64,000 bases of DNA from a virus. Each line of letters begins with the position of its first letter. The first letter of the stretch is position 1. This document shows positions 32,150 to 41,041 of this stretch, piece by piece. The position numbers were made by a program, and so were the translations under genes. The notes under the pieces are model-generated. The model was given only the letters and a program-made list of their open reading frames with translations, searched no databases and was not told where the DNA came from. Location of the stretch: the IMG/VR virus record IMGVR_UViG_3300028837_000875, positions 1 to 64,000 of that record; one strand, written 5' to 3'.

Positions 32150-32671
32150 ATGGAACTTGAAATAAAAGGCCGAGCAGAAATAACCTTGCTGAGAGATGGC
32201 AAGATTATAGAAATCAGACGGATTGATAACCTCATAACAAATAACGGACTCAATACTATTGCCAAAGCTATCCTTGCTGCGGGCGGATATGCAGGTGCAT
32301 TAGGTGTTCCATATATTGCGGTAGGAGATAATGATGGCGTACCACTTGTTCCTGCACCTTCACCAACTGATACTGTGCTTGCTCACGAGTTACCAGATAT
32401 TGATGTTCCAAGAAAACAAGTGCAAGCTTTGGGCGGCTTAAATCTGGAAAACAATGTAGCAATCTTTGAAGTTATATTTATGCCAGATGAAGCTAATCAC
32501 GCAGTAGGAAAGCAGCTTGTAGACGCTGGGCTTTTTTGGGACGGAGCTACAGTGTTGAGGAATACTGGAGTTCTTGTTTCAAGAGTTTTGATTCTACCGC
32601 CTATGACTAAAAGTCCTGTGTTTAATACTCTGAGAATTAAATGGACGTATGAAATAAATCGCAAAGAATAG
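32150..32671 (+). CDS. Tail-tip / baseplate-type protein, 173 aa
   Basis: ATG at 32150 after GAGGAAATA. The sequence has the pattern of small tail-tip proteins: LITNNGLNTIAKAILAAGG, then YIAVGDNDGVP, and repeated beta-strands (VAIFEVIFMPDEANHAVGK, LVSRVLILPP). It may connect the hub to the fibre that follows. Confidence 0.6.
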   Translation: MELEIKGRAEITLLRDGKIIEIRRIDNLITNNGLNTIAKAILAAGGYAGALGVPYIAVGDNDGVPLVPAPSPTDTVLAHELPDIDVPRKQVQALGGLNLENNVAIFEVIFMPDEANHAVGKQLVDAGLFWDGATVLRNTGVLVSRVLILPPMTKSPVFNTLRIKWTYEINRKE

Positions 32672-32683
32672 AAAGGTTAAAGA

Positions 32684-34381
32684 ATGTCTAATCCAGATGT
32701 ACCGAGAACAAAAGACTGGGAACCGTGGGGTCCTGATGACCTTATATCAGAATGGAGAGAGAACGGGGTTGATGAAGAGGTTCTAAACAACGTGGTTCAA
32801 GGACTTCAGTTCCGTCCTAACGGCAATGGATTGCTCGGGCATAGAATCACCCCAGGCATAGCGTACATAGACGGCTATCGTGTCAAATATGATATAGATG
32901 AAGTATTTGATTTTGTAGCTTCGACTTATTATACTTTCTGGGCTATCTTGAAGTTTACTGCTGACCCTTCAGGAGGAGTGTCAGATGCTTGGATTGAGAT
33001 TAGAGTTCAGAGTAATGCCGGTAGTATTTATGACGGAGACCCACCTACGTTCCCAAAAATACTTCTTGGTTACATTGTTGTTGGCGGTGCTGGTCCGTTT
33101 CTTACAGCAGGTTCGGTAATTTGGAAAGATAACTTAGCCATGTCTCCTGAAGAAATTGACGGCAATTCTGTATCGCTTCTTAACATGTGGTTTTGGGATA
33201 GAACGCCAATAGCTCCTGGAGGTGTAGGAACATTTCTTTCTACTGTTTGGAGTCCTCAGTTCTATTATAAAATGAGCGAGGGAATAACTGCTTCTTTGAA
33301 GAGCGAGACATCCGCGTTGGATGTAATAAATCCTAAAGCAGTGCTGCCGTTTGTTAGACCTGTTAGAGCCAGAAGAGGAAAAGGTCAATTGTTTGATGCA
33401 TATATGGGTGGAGTCAATTCATATCGTTTCTCAACTAATCCTACATATATTAAAGCGGAAGGCTTGCTTCCACTTTATTATACTTACTTTTTCTCAATTT
33501 GGGCTTATCCATTCCGTGATGATGTTGATATGTTTTTGCTCTTCAAGGACCAGGACTTTTATCTCAAATGGAATGCAGCTTCAAAGAAACTTGAGTTTTA
33601 TATAGGAAACGGGGCAGGAGGATTCACTCGCTTTGTTGAGTCTCTTGCAATCACTTCTTTCAAAAATACTTGGTTCCATATTTCTTTTGGCTTCAATAAT
33701 GCTACTAACAAGCATTGGATTGTAGTAAACGATGGAGCAATTCAAATAGAAATTGGAACTGGTGCAAGAGGAGTTGCGGCAACTGATTTTTATATGGGCA
33801 ACAATGATACGCCTGATACTCCATTTTATGGTATTCTTGATGAGTTTTGCAAGTTTACTGTTAATGATTTTTATCACAGATTGTTTATACACGAGCTTTA
33901 TAATCATGGAGTAGGGTTGAGATATATAAGTGAGGGAGAAGGAAATCGAAAATCACTTATCCAATTTGCAACGTATATGAATGCTCCAATAGCAATCGGA
34001 GCTAATGCCGGAATTGTTGCACCATTCAACACTGGGGAAGCTGACCCATATGCTTGGATAAACAAATATTACAATGCAGCTTTGTATAGATTCAACGTAC
34101 CCAGAGCAGGAATATTTGAAGTCCATGCAAGAGTAACTCTGGATAACCCGATAGCTGGAGGTCATTATTATATTGCTACTCGTACAAACATCGGATTAGA
34201 TGATTCAGCGGATTTTCATGCAGTTGATGCGGATGATTTGACGTTACAAATAACAGCAGTAATTTCGTTTCTTGCAGCGGCTGATTTTATTGAAGTTTAT
34301 GTTTACAATGATACTGGTGTTATTGTGAATCTTAAAGGCGGGGCAAGCAACTCGTCATTTATCATAGAACAGATGGCTTAA
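32684..34381 (+). CDS. Tail fibre / receptor-binding protein with lectin-like and C1q-like domains, 565 aa
   Basis: The N-terminal 180 residues resemble a fibre attachment part (GLQFRPNGNGLLGHRITPGI). Residues about 240-410 form a LamG/concanavalin-like jelly roll (FFSIWAYPFRDDVDMFLLF, NTWFHISFGFNNATN, YGILDEFCKF). The last 120 residues look like a C1q/TNF-like trimer-forming domain (LYRFNVPRAGIFEVHARVTL ... FIEVYVYND). These domains typically bind surface carbohydrate or protein. Confidence 0.65.
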   Translation: MSNPDVPRTKDWEPWGPDDLISEWRENGVDEEVLNNVVQGLQFRPNGNGLLGHRITPGIAYIDGYRVKYDIDEVFDFVASTYYTFWAILKFTADPSGGVSDAWIEIRVQSNAGSIYDGDPPTFPKILLGYIVVGGAGPFLTAGSVIWKDNLAMSPEEIDGNSVSLLNMWFWDRTPIAPGGVGTFLSTVWSPQFYYKMSEGITASLKSETSALDVINPKAVLPFVRPVRARRGKGQLFDAYMGGVNSYRFSTNPTYIKAEGLLPLYYTYFFSIWAYPFRDDVDMFLLFKDQDFYLKWNAASKKLEFYIGNGAGGFTRFVESLAITSFKNTWFHISFGFNNATNKHWIVVNDGAIQIEIGTGARGVAATDFYMGNNDTPDTPFYGILDEFCKFTVNDFYHRLFIHELYNHGVGLRYISEGEGNRKSLIQFATYMNAPIAIGANAGIVAPFNTGEADPYAWINKYYNAALYRFNVPRAGIFEVHARVTLDNPIAGGHYYIATRTNIGLDDSADFHAVDADDLTLQITAVISFLAAADFIEVYVYNDTGVIVNLKGGASNSSFIIEQMA

Positions 34382-34400
34382 CTTTTCAAAGGAGAAAAAA

Positions 34401-34778
34401 ATGGGACAAGAGAAAGGCTTATACGGCAAGCAAAAATGGTGGAATGAAAAGCCGCTCATACTGCACGGAGCCGCAGCGGAGCCGAATCAGAATCCAATGG
34501 TATTTCCTGAAGGCGAATTCATGCGTGTCGTCGGAGAGATAAAAGGAAATCTTGTTGGATGCGTAGGCAATTTTACAATCACGATTAAAGGCAAGCTTTA
34601 CGGCGAGGAAGTTGTGATTGATACGCTCGTAGTTGTTGCTGCTGGCCTCGCTAAAGTTCTTGGAACTAAGCTTGTAGATATTCGCGGCTTCGATGAAATA
34701 ACTGGTTCAGTAGTTTATGTGGATGGAGCTGGCCTTGGCGTCACGTATCAAGTTTATGTTGGAGTTCCTTACAAATAA
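34401..34778 (+). CDS. Hypothetical tail-region protein, 125 aa
   Basis: ATG at 34401 after AAAGGAGAAAAA. A compact, mostly beta protein (VGEIKGNLVGCVGNFTITIK, VVIDTLVVVAAGLAKVLGTK) with higher GC than its neighbours, suggesting strong expression. It could be a decoration or fibre-associated protein. No family recognised. Confidence 0.6.
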   Translation: MGQEKGLYGKQKWWNEKPLILHGAAAEPNQNPMVFPEGEFMRVVGEIKGNLVGCVGNFTITIKGKLYGEEVVIDTLVVVAAGLAKVLGTKLVDIRGFDEITGSVVYVDGAGLGVTYQVYVGVPYK

Positions 34779-34793
34779 GTAGAGTGAAACAGA

Positions 34794-35393
34794 ATGGGTT
34801 GGCCAGAACTTATTCCAGAAAATTTACGAACCGTCCTCGACACATTGATGTACGAGGCTAATTCTAATACGCTTAGACTTACAGTATATCCTTCCAGTGA
34901 TACAGTTAATTGGTCTCCTCCTCCTCTTGTGTATGTTCCTAATTCTTCAATGCAAGCTTTTGATTTTGGAACAGTAGGAAAGAATGAAGGAATGTCAGGT
35001 CATTGTCAAATTTTTGATTATGACTTTCCTTTTGATAACAAATCAGCATACGGCTTAGGATTTAGAATCAAGTACTCCGCTGAAGGTGATGTTGCAGTAG
35101 ACCAAAATGCTTATATAGATTTGGAATATAAAGTTATAAATCATTTGGGTGATAAGTCAACAGATATTATTACAGCTGCGGATTTTCTGATTCCAGTTCC
35201 GACAGGTTCTGTTGAGCAGACTGAGAGATATTTAGATTATGGGTTTATACCCAGCACAGAGCTTTCGGTAGGAGCCATGGTTATAATGAAAATCTTTGGC
35301 AGAGATGCTACGCACGTAGATGATACTCTGGCAAGTCGTCTATTGATTGAAGAAATAATACCAAAGTTAATGGACGTAGTTATTCCACCATAA
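34794..35393 (+). CDS. Hypothetical tail-region protein, 199 aa
   Basis: ATG at 34794, with only a weak ribosome site. Beta-rich, with alternating hydrophobics (NTLRLTVYPSSDTVNW, YGLGFRIKYSAEGDVAVDQ). Likely part of the adhesion apparatus by position. No catalytic motif is visible. Confidence 0.55.
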   Translation: MGWPELIPENLRTVLDTLMYEANSNTLRLTVYPSSDTVNWSPPPLVYVPNSSMQAFDFGTVGKNEGMSGHCQIFDYDFPFDNKSAYGLGFRIKYSAEGDVAVDQNAYIDLEYKVINHLGDKSTDIITAADFLIPVPTGSVEQTERYLDYGFIPSTELSVGAMVIMKIFGRDATHVDDTLASRLLIEEIIPKLMDVVIPP

Positions 35394-35411
35394 TATTGGA
35401 GGTAAATAAAA

Positions 35412-36356
35412 ATGTTTTATGGATGTCCAGATTGTACTTCTGGATATTTTTCGCACGTAAAAGGTTTGGGTGGAGAAGAAGGCAAGGCAGTAGTTTTTTC
35501 TGACAAATATGATGGCGTAGATATGGTAGCAAAGATTATCAATGCTATCACTTCTGTATATGAAGGATATGGCTGTGGATTGGTGGTTGTGCCGCCTGGC
35601 CAGCACTACTCTGCTACTATTTTAACCCCAGTACAAGCCGTTCCAAAAGTCACAGTAATGGGGCTTGGATATTATCTTGGTCAGTATAGTTTACCACCTA
35701 CTCAACTTCTCCAAACAACAGACACATATGTAGTCAGACTTCTCACCCGAGGCAGTATATCTTTTTGTGGTTTAACTTTTATGTATGAACATCCACATAA
35801 AGGTATTGTAATGCATGGATACAATAGCGGTGCTGTCTATCTGCATCAATGTGGTCTGTATGGAGGATACAACGGGCCTGAGACGTTAAGAGTTGAACAA
35901 AATGCTTCTGGTTGGGATATACGAGATTGTCAAATTGGCAGATATAATAATGGCGTAAATGGACATGCTATTGTTTTTGATAATGCATACAATTGTCATT
36001 TGAAACGAGTTCGCGGCACTGTCAACGGGCATGGAGTAAAGATTTCTGGCAATGGTAGTGTGAGCAAGTATAACAAAGACTTCAGTTTTGAAGAGTGCAT
36101 GTTTGGCCCAGCCACGTATCAGGCAAATCAAAGAGACGCATACTACATTGATGCAGTGAATGTTGGACGGGTAGAGTGGCGTGATTGTACTCAGCTATCT
36201 TCACACGCTAACAACGGAGCCAACGCTCGTCATGCAATAAACTTGGTTTCAACTCCAGTTGACAGTCTGAAAATCTTTCATGGTAAGTTCTACGGGCAGA
36301 CGGCGGCATTCAACGACAAGAGCAAGTTTGTGATGGATATGATTGAAATAGAATAG
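35412..36356 (+). CDS. Right-handed beta-helix tailspike-like protein, 314 aa
   Basis: ATG at 35412 after TTGGAGGTAAATAAA. The middle contains successive short beta-helix coils (ISFCGLTFMYE, AVYLHQCGLYGG, GWDIRDCQIGRY, CHLKRVRGTVNG, FSFEECMFG, VEWRDCTQL), the pattern of pectate-lyase-fold tailspikes and depolymerases. GLVVVPPGQHYSATIL at the start is the usual entry of such folds. It may bind or cut a host surface polysaccharide; no catalytic residues are assigned. Confidence 0.65.
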   Translation: MFYGCPDCTSGYFSHVKGLGGEEGKAVVFSDKYDGVDMVAKIINAITSVYEGYGCGLVVVPPGQHYSATILTPVQAVPKVTVMGLGYYLGQYSLPPTQLLQTTDTYVVRLLTRGSISFCGLTFMYEHPHKGIVMHGYNSGAVYLHQCGLYGGYNGPETLRVEQNASGWDIRDCQIGRYNNGVNGHAIVFDNAYNCHLKRVRGTVNGHGVKISGNGSVSKYNKDFSFEECMFGPATYQANQRDAYYIDAVNVGRVEWRDCTQLSSHANNGANARHAINLVSTPVDSLKIFHGKFYGQTAAFNDKSKFVMDMIEIE

Positions 36357-36366
36357 GAGAAAAACT

Positions 36367-36600
36367 ATGGGCATGAAATTGGAAACACAGGTAACAGAGA
36401 CGCGGCAGATTGAGGCAGTTACTATTCGGATACTGGAACCTGAGAAGGATGTAACTGTTGAAGTATATTACAGAAACAGAAGCGACATGACGCCATTCTT
36501 TGTAATGAAAGATAGTAAATCTGAAATAGGATTTGAGGCAGTCGAGCAGGCAACAAAAGCAATTCTTAATGCTATAGGAATTACTGTTACGGAGAAGTAG
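36367..36600 (+). CDS. Small hypothetical tail-region protein, 77 aa
   Basis: ATG at 36367 after ATAGGAGAAAAACT. Beta-strand N-terminal half (IEAVTIRILEPEKDVTVEVYY) and helical C-terminal half (AVEQATKAILNAIG). Ends just before the next gene. Not recognised. Confidence 0.6.
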   Translation: MGMKLETQVTETRQIEAVTIRILEPEKDVTVEVYYRNRSDMTPFFVMKDSKSEIGFEAVEQATKAILNAIGITVTEK

Positions 36601-36601
36601 C

Positions 36602-37129
36602 ATGACGATAGAATCACGAAACTTAGATGTGCTACATTTTGCAGATATAGGAGCAGACCCTACAATTGCTGGTGAAGAAGTTCGGAATGGAGCCAGAAAG
36701 AAATTTCACGATGGTGCGATAGTACAGACAATTGCTTTCTTGAGCGACATTGGCGGTGGCGGTAGCCCAACACGTTTTGTGACGTTCAAAGTAGATGGCG
36801 GGGAAGCCCCACTTCTTCCGGGTTTTCAAGATTTCATTTTTGTCGGTTTTGCAGGTACTATCTCGGCTTGGGTCATTCTCGCAGATGCTCCAGGAGATAT
36901 TAAGATAGACATTTGGAAGTGCGTCTATGCCGATTATCCGCCAAGTGATGAGGACTCTATTTGTGGTGGGCATGAACCAGAGATTGCTGCGGCAGATAAG
37001 GACTTTGATGATGACCTGGAAGATTGGGATGACACTGCCTTAGCAATCGGAGACATCTTGAAATTTAATATTGTTTCCAGCGACTTGATTAAGAAAGTAA
37101 CATTGATGCTCATTTGTGAGCCAACTTAG
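36602..37129 (+). CDS. Hypothetical tail-fibre-region protein, 175 aa
   Basis: ATG at 36602, two bases after the upstream stop and preceded by ACGGAGAAGTAGC. It has the composition of fibre modules, with Gly-rich DIGGGGSPTRFVTFKVDGG, then FIFVGFAGTISAWVILADA (jelly-roll-like) and an acidic loop (DKDFDDDLEDWDD). The acidic loop may bind calcium. No family identified. Confidence 0.55.
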   Translation: MTIESRNLDVLHFADIGADPTIAGEEVRNGARKKFHDGAIVQTIAFLSDIGGGGSPTRFVTFKVDGGEAPLLPGFQDFIFVGFAGTISAWVILADAPGDIKIDIWKCVYADYPPSDEDSICGGHEPEIAAADKDFDDDLEDWDDTALAIGDILKFNIVSSDLIKKVTLMLICEPT

Positions 37130-37140
37130 AGGAGATTCAA

Positions 37141-37920
37141 ATGGGATTTGTCGCCGGTTCTATTGGAGCTACTGCAAGGAATAGTTTTGGTGAAGCAATA
37201 GCGGCATGGTTGATTGCTAACGCTGGTTGGACAAGATGTGAAGTGGGCTACACTGGCGTAGAAAGTCCAGACGGAAACTGGGTTTTACAATATGTAATAA
37301 CAGGAAGCAGTAGCATTGACGAATTGCGTTTCAGCAAAACATGGGACGCAGTTGCACATACACCAACGAGTTATGCTTGTATACAAATTAAATTTTGCTC
37401 TTCGTCATCTTCAAACATGTATGCTCTTCTGATTGCAGCAAGAGATTCGGACTACATTACGTTAAGATTGACGAGTTCTTCTTCTCCATACTATCCAATT
37501 ATCTATGCGTTCAGAAAGAATGGTTACATTGGGGCTGCAACAAATTCGCTGGTTGGTGGTACTTCGTACATAGCAGTGCCAGTTTACACGGCTGCGATTT
37601 GGAGAGAGCTTGATGATGCTAAGCCACGAGGCTATTTCCCGGTGTTAATGCAGCCATGTGCTCTCGGAACAACGTATGGTTATATTTCACATTTCTCGAT
37701 TGTGACTGCTCCGAGTACAAAGACATTGCTCTTTCCGATATACTGTTCTGCAAATGACGGGGTTGAATTATTTGCGCTGGACGACATTTACGGGCCTGGT
37801 GCTGATTTGATTGACGGGGATACTATTCAATATGATGGAAAGACATTCACCGTCTACACTCCTACCAATGTAGCTTGTCAGTCACAACTTTTGAAATGTC
37901 TTGCGTTGAGGACAGCATAA
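37141..37920 (+). CDS. Hypothetical adhesin-like tail protein, 259 aa
   Basis: ATG at 37141 after AGAGGAGATTCAA. Rich in Ser, Gly and aromatic residues with beta-strand pattern (YACIQIKFCSSSSSNMYALL, DYITLRLTSSSSPYYPIIYA), suggesting a jelly-roll or lectin-like fold. Ends in a TAATG overlap with the next gene. Confidence 0.55.
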   Translation: MGFVAGSIGATARNSFGEAIAAWLIANAGWTRCEVGYTGVESPDGNWVLQYVITGSSSIDELRFSKTWDAVAHTPTSYACIQIKFCSSSSSNMYALLIAARDSDYITLRLTSSSSPYYPIIYAFRKNGYIGAATNSLVGGTSYIAVPVYTAAIWRELDDAKPRGYFPVLMQPCALGTTYGYISHFSIVTAPSTKTLLFPIYCSANDGVELFALDDIYGPGADLIDGDTIQYDGKTFTVYTPTNVACQSQLLKCLALRTA

Positions 37921-38252
37921 TGGCAAACTATCCTGATGGCGAACCATTCGCAGGTGGCAAGACAGATGTTGCTTGGTCTGAAGCATACTATGACCAAGAC
38001 AATGGAGCTAATCCTGCTGACTGGGTTTTAAGAAGTTCACTCGCACTCAGAGGCAGAGGAGTAGAAGGAGCCTTGAAACTTTGTACAGCAACCCCAACAA
38101 ATTTTCTCTTTTGGGGCGCTGGTGAAACAACTCCTGTTGGTGCTAAGATGAAAGGATTGTTTGTTGGTTCTTTCCCGGCAGGAATTTACATGGGGACTCC
38201 TGTCAGTCATAGCTTCCCTTCTTGCATAAGGACTTCAGCAGGAGTAGGATAA
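37920..38252 (+). CDS. Hypothetical tail-region protein, 110 aa
   Basis: Start at the TAATG overlap with the upstream gene; a longer in-frame start would lie inside that gene. The protein has aromatic and Gly-rich segments (DVAWSEAYYDQDNGANPADW). It ends in another TAATG overlap, so three successive genes are coupled. Not recognised. Confidence 0.6.
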   Translation: MANYPDGEPFAGGKTDVAWSEAYYDQDNGANPADWVLRSSLALRGRGVEGALKLCTATPTNFLFWGAGETTPVGAKMKGLFVGSFPAGIYMGTPVSHSFPSCIRTSAGVG

Positions 38253-38461
38253 TGAAGATAACTTTCAAAGTCACAGCAACATTCAAGGTTGATGAAGTGG
38301 AGCTGGACGAAACAGAAAATATCAACTTGATTGGTGACACAATCGGTGATGGTATTTCGGAGAGACTCAAAGAAGCATTTGATATTGACATCAACGATGG
38401 GCGGACAGTTCAGGCAAAACTTTTTGAGATGGAAGTTGCTTCAGACGGAATAAATGAATAG
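38252..38461 (+). CDS. Hypothetical protein, 69 aa
   Basis: Starts at the TAATG overlap. Begins with beta-like MKITFKVTATFKVDEVELDE and continues acidic. The small size and coupling suggest an accessory structural protein or chaperone for the neighbouring adhesins. Confidence 0.6.
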   Translation: MKITFKVTATFKVDEVELDETENINLIGDTIGDGISERLKEAFDIDINDGRTVQAKLFEMEVASDGINE

Positions 38462-38470
38462 GAAGTTTCG

Positions 38471-39622
38471 ATGATAGAGTATATTGCAGATAAGTTCAAC
38501 GAGACTCCGGCTGACATTGACAACAACAAGAAAGTTGTTGGGGGAGCGCTTCAGCTTTGGCAGGACTTCTTTGGGGTTGCTCTTGACGGCCATTGGGCGA
38601 TAGGAACTCATCCATATTGGACTAACCCAGCAGGAACAAATATCATAGAGATTGGGGGCGACCTTCATTGTGAAACTTATTCTGCGGCGATGGTAGGCAG
38701 AGCTATTTATTCTCCTGCTGTTTTCAATGACTTGACATGCGTGATTGATTGGAATAACTTTGCGTGGGGAAATGCTGACCATGACGCGAGCATGTTCATA
38801 TTCAAAGACATCAACAATTATGTGTGGTTGCGGAGGTATGCCAATCCTTACTGGGCCAGTCTACATTTGATAGTGTGTAACAAATGTGTTGCTGGGGTGC
38901 TAAGCGAAATAGCGCGTATCAACTTCTTCCCCACTGCTCCAAGAAACGGAAAGTTCAAGATTGTACGAGTCGCGGATATATTTGAGTTCTGGTATGATGT
39001 TGGCGCCGGCTGGGTGTTGTTAGCTACTTCTTCCGCTGCCATTGGTGCTGACTGCCAGTTGGTTCTGGCTATTGCTGGAAGCGGATACCCTGCAAACAAC
39101 TGGACTGAGATTGACTACGCATCGTGTGAGCTTTTCGATTCAAATTATTTTTGGGATGACCTGCCTTGGATATATGTCATCGCTTCTGAAGGAGTAGAGC
39201 ATGCGTTTGATGCTGGTGTTGGAGAGACGTGGAAACTTACAGGAGCATCTTGCGTATCTGGGCCGTTAAGCTCCTCTCTCCTCTTTGAACTTGGGGTCTC
39301 AGATTCAGGACTATTCATTGATGTTGATTGGAAAGATATTATCTTCAAACCGATAGCACAGATTGCTGCTAATGCGGCAGCAGGATTGTATGACGACCAC
39401 AGATATATACATGTCAAGGCTCAGTATGTTTCTGACGGAACAGTTCAATCCTTTCTTACAAGTTTTAGTATTTCAGAACTTAGTCCTCCTTCAGTCACTA
39501 TAAAGAGACAGTTGATTGTTCCGTTGATTGATAAACAAATAACAATAGCGAGAGAGAGTAAAAGAATAACTATTCCAAAGAAGCCAAAGAAACAGCTTAC
39601 GTTTCAAGTGCCTATAAACTAA
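38471..39622 (+). CDS. Lectin-like (concanavalin-type) tail protein, 383 aa
   Basis: ATG at 38471 after TAGGAAGTTTCG. Residues 20-220 form a jelly-roll pattern (CETYSAAMVGRAIYSP, TCVIDWNNFAWGNADHDASM, NYVWLRRYANPYWASLHLI, GKFKIVRVADIFEFWYDVGA), as in DUF1349/LamG-type sugar-binding domains. The C-terminal part ends in a basic repeat-like stretch (IKRQLIVPLIDKQITIARES). Probably a receptor-binding component. Confidence 0.6.
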   Translation: MIEYIADKFNETPADIDNNKKVVGGALQLWQDFFGVALDGHWAIGTHPYWTNPAGTNIIEIGGDLHCETYSAAMVGRAIYSPAVFNDLTCVIDWNNFAWGNADHDASMFIFKDINNYVWLRRYANPYWASLHLIVCNKCVAGVLSEIARINFFPTAPRNGKFKIVRVADIFEFWYDVGAGWVLLATSSAAIGADCQLVLAIAGSGYPANNWTEIDYASCELFDSNYFWDDLPWIYVIASEGVEHAFDAGVGETWKLTGASCVSGPLSSSLLFELGVSDSGLFIDVDWKDIIFKPIAQIAANAAAGLYDDHRYIHVKAQYVSDGTVQSFLTSFSISELSPPSVTIKRQLIVPLIDKQITIARESKRITIPKKPKKQLTFQVPIN

Positions 39623-39641
39623 TAGATTTGGAGGAACAACA

Positions 39642-40010
39642 ATGACTGCTGAAGTTGAGCTACAAGAAACTATATTCAAGCAAAAGGAAGCAGGCCCGCT
39701 TGAATTTCTTTACGTTGATGAAAATGGAAGTCCGATTGATGTTTCTACTGGCACTTTCAATTTGTTAGTAAAGGAAAATAAAAGTAAAGATGATGCAGAT
39801 GCTATCATTACCAAAGCCGATGCAGACTTAGATAAAACTCAAGCTGACGTTGGAAAAATAATAGCAACTATTTTAGAAGCTGATACTGACCAGCTTGCAA
39901 AAAAATGGCTTGGTGAAATGAGAGCAGTCTTTGGTCCTGATGATATTGAAAAGAGCGATGACTTTTGGTTTACAATAAGAGAAGCAATTCACAAAGACGA
40001 TGCTCCTTAG
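39642..40010 (+). CDS. Hypothetical fibre-related protein, 122 aa
   Basis: ATG at 39642 after TTTGGAGGAACAACA. Begins ELQETIFKQKEAGPLEFLYVDENGSPIDVS, the type of beta-domain seen at the N-terminus of lactococcal-phage baseplate proteins (BppU-like), and continues acidic. Located at the end of the tail module. The assignment is tentative. Confidence 0.5.
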   Translation: MTAEVELQETIFKQKEAGPLEFLYVDENGSPIDVSTGTFNLLVKENKSKDDADAIITKADADLDKTQADVGKIIATILEADTDQLAKKWLGEMRAVFGPDDIEKSDDFWFTIREAIHKDDAP

Positions 40011-40018
40011 GAGAAACC

Positions 40019-40222
40019 GTGCAGGATAATTGTCAAGAAGGAATAAAAGCAGCTAACTTTAGAATTGCGTTGAAACATTTGAAGATAGCTTGGGATGCTC
40101 TAATAAAAACTGACAGAGCAGATTTAGGAAAGAGACTCAAGAAGATTGGAAGGCAAATCATAAGTGATGCTTTCAAAACATTGCCAGAAGATTTGGCAAG
40201 AAGGCTTGCAAATTCAGAATAA
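40019..40222 (+). CDS. Hypothetical helical protein, 67 aa
   Basis: GTG at 40019 follows TTAGGAGAAACC; upstream in-frame codons lie inside the previous gene. Predicted all-helical with basic patches (DLGKRLKKIGRQIISDAFK). Not recognised. Confidence 0.55.
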   Translation: MQDNCQEGIKAANFRIALKHLKIAWDALIKTDRADLGKRLKKIGRQIISDAFKTLPEDLARRLANSE

Positions 40223-40240
40223 GAAAAAAGGTACTTTAAA

Positions 40241-40402
40241 TTGAAAGAACAAGCAGCAAAACAAGTCATTCATAAACGCGCCTCTGAGGCTCTCAAATCA
40301 TCTATCTGGTATGAATCATTGTGTTTCTCAACACAATGGCTTAGGCAAGGTCCTAGGACGTCCTACAGAGTTAATATTCAGCAAAGCGTAGAGAGGATTT
40401 AG
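40241..40402 (+). CDS. Probable small protein, 53 aa
   Basis: TTG at 40241, with AAAAAGGTAC about 9 nt upstream, opens 53 codons to a TAG at 40400. The product (MKEQAAKQVIHKRASEALKS ...) has helical, phage-like composition, which favours coding over a structural RNA. The same DNA contains an ATTGTGTT/AACACAAT hairpin (40317-40336) and the palindrome GTCCTAGGAC (40350-40359), which also occurs at 58721. Confidence 0.4.
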   Translation: MKEQAAKQVIHKRASEALKSSIWYESLCFSTQWLRQGPRTSYRVNIQQSVERI

Positions 40403-40448
40403 ACGTGTCAGTTTATCGTATAAGAGCAAAGAGGATAGGAGGTGCTTC

Positions 40449-40658
40449 ATGGATACAGCAATAGTAATAAGCCTCATAGGTATTATCCTAACGCCATTGC
40501 TTACTGCTGCGTTTGTTTTCGGAGTGATGCGCGGAACAATAAACGGATTGAAAGAAAAAGTTGATAAGCTCTGCGGAGCCATCAATATAACGCACAAGCG
40601 TATAGATAATCACTTAGAAGGACATTGTAAATCTTGTCCAGGTACTCGCAAGAAGTAA
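40449..40658 (+). CDS. Small membrane protein, possible holin, 69 aa
   Basis: ATG at 40449 after GGATAGGAGGTGCTTC. One clear N-terminal transmembrane segment (IVISLIGIILTPLLTAAFVFGVM), then a charged helix and a CKSC pair near the end. The position after the tail genes and next to a second membrane protein fits a lysis cassette. No holin family signature is certain. Confidence 0.5.
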   Translation: MDTAIVISLIGIILTPLLTAAFVFGVMRGTINGLKEKVDKLCGAINITHKRIDNHLEGHCKSCPGTRKK

Positions 40659-40668
40659 GGAGGAAGAA

Positions 40669-40986
40669 ATGGATATTGGTTTGAATGTCGAGACAATAGC
40701 AATTGTAATTACGCTTGTGAGTATAATTATTACTTTCATCCAAGTCAAGAAAAGAAAAGGCTGGAAGGCCGCTCTGCTTGCAGTGATGAGGACAATTCAA
40801 GGCGCCAAGGTTGATGAAGAAACAAAAGAGAAAGTTGAAGCTGCATTGAAAATTGCAGAAGAAATCAAAAAGCAATGGGACAAAAATTCAAAAGTCAAAG
40901 CCATTGCCAATATTGGCTCATTCATTGATACTGTTTATGATGCTCAAGTTAAAGACATCGAGAAGTGGAAGAATAAAATTCAATAA
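40669..40986 (+). CDS. Small membrane protein, possible holin partner, 105 aa
   Basis: ATG at 40669 after TAAGGAGGAAGAA. A transmembrane segment at the N-terminus (TIAIVITLVSIIITFIQV) is followed by a cytoplasmic charged helical domain (KVEAALKIAEEIKKQWDK). It is paired with the preceding membrane gene. A holin/antiholin or accessory lysis role is possible, but no endolysin was seen in this window. Confidence 0.5.
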   Translation: MDIGLNVETIAIVITLVSIIITFIQVKKRKGWKAALLAVMRTIQGAKVDEETKEKVEAALKIAEEIKKQWDKNSKVKAIANIGSFIDTVYDAQVKDIEKWKNKIQ

Positions 40987-41041
40987 GAGACTTGGTGAAA
41001 TGGCAGTCGGCTAATTGCTGGCTACATTTCTTACCTCCAGA

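Noticed and set aside
40260-40380. Hairpins ATTCATA/TATGAAT, ATTGTGTT/AACACAAT and the GTCCTAGGAC palindrome as a structured RNA
   Set aside because: A 53-codon frame with plausible composition and a ribosome site spans the same DNA, so coding is preferred; the shared palindrome is noted only as a possible motif.
40986-41040. tRNA-like start, TTGGTGAAATGGCAG, resembling a tRNA D-arm
   Set aside because: No T-arm, acceptor stem or sensible anticodon could be paired; the downstream hairpin fits a terminator better.
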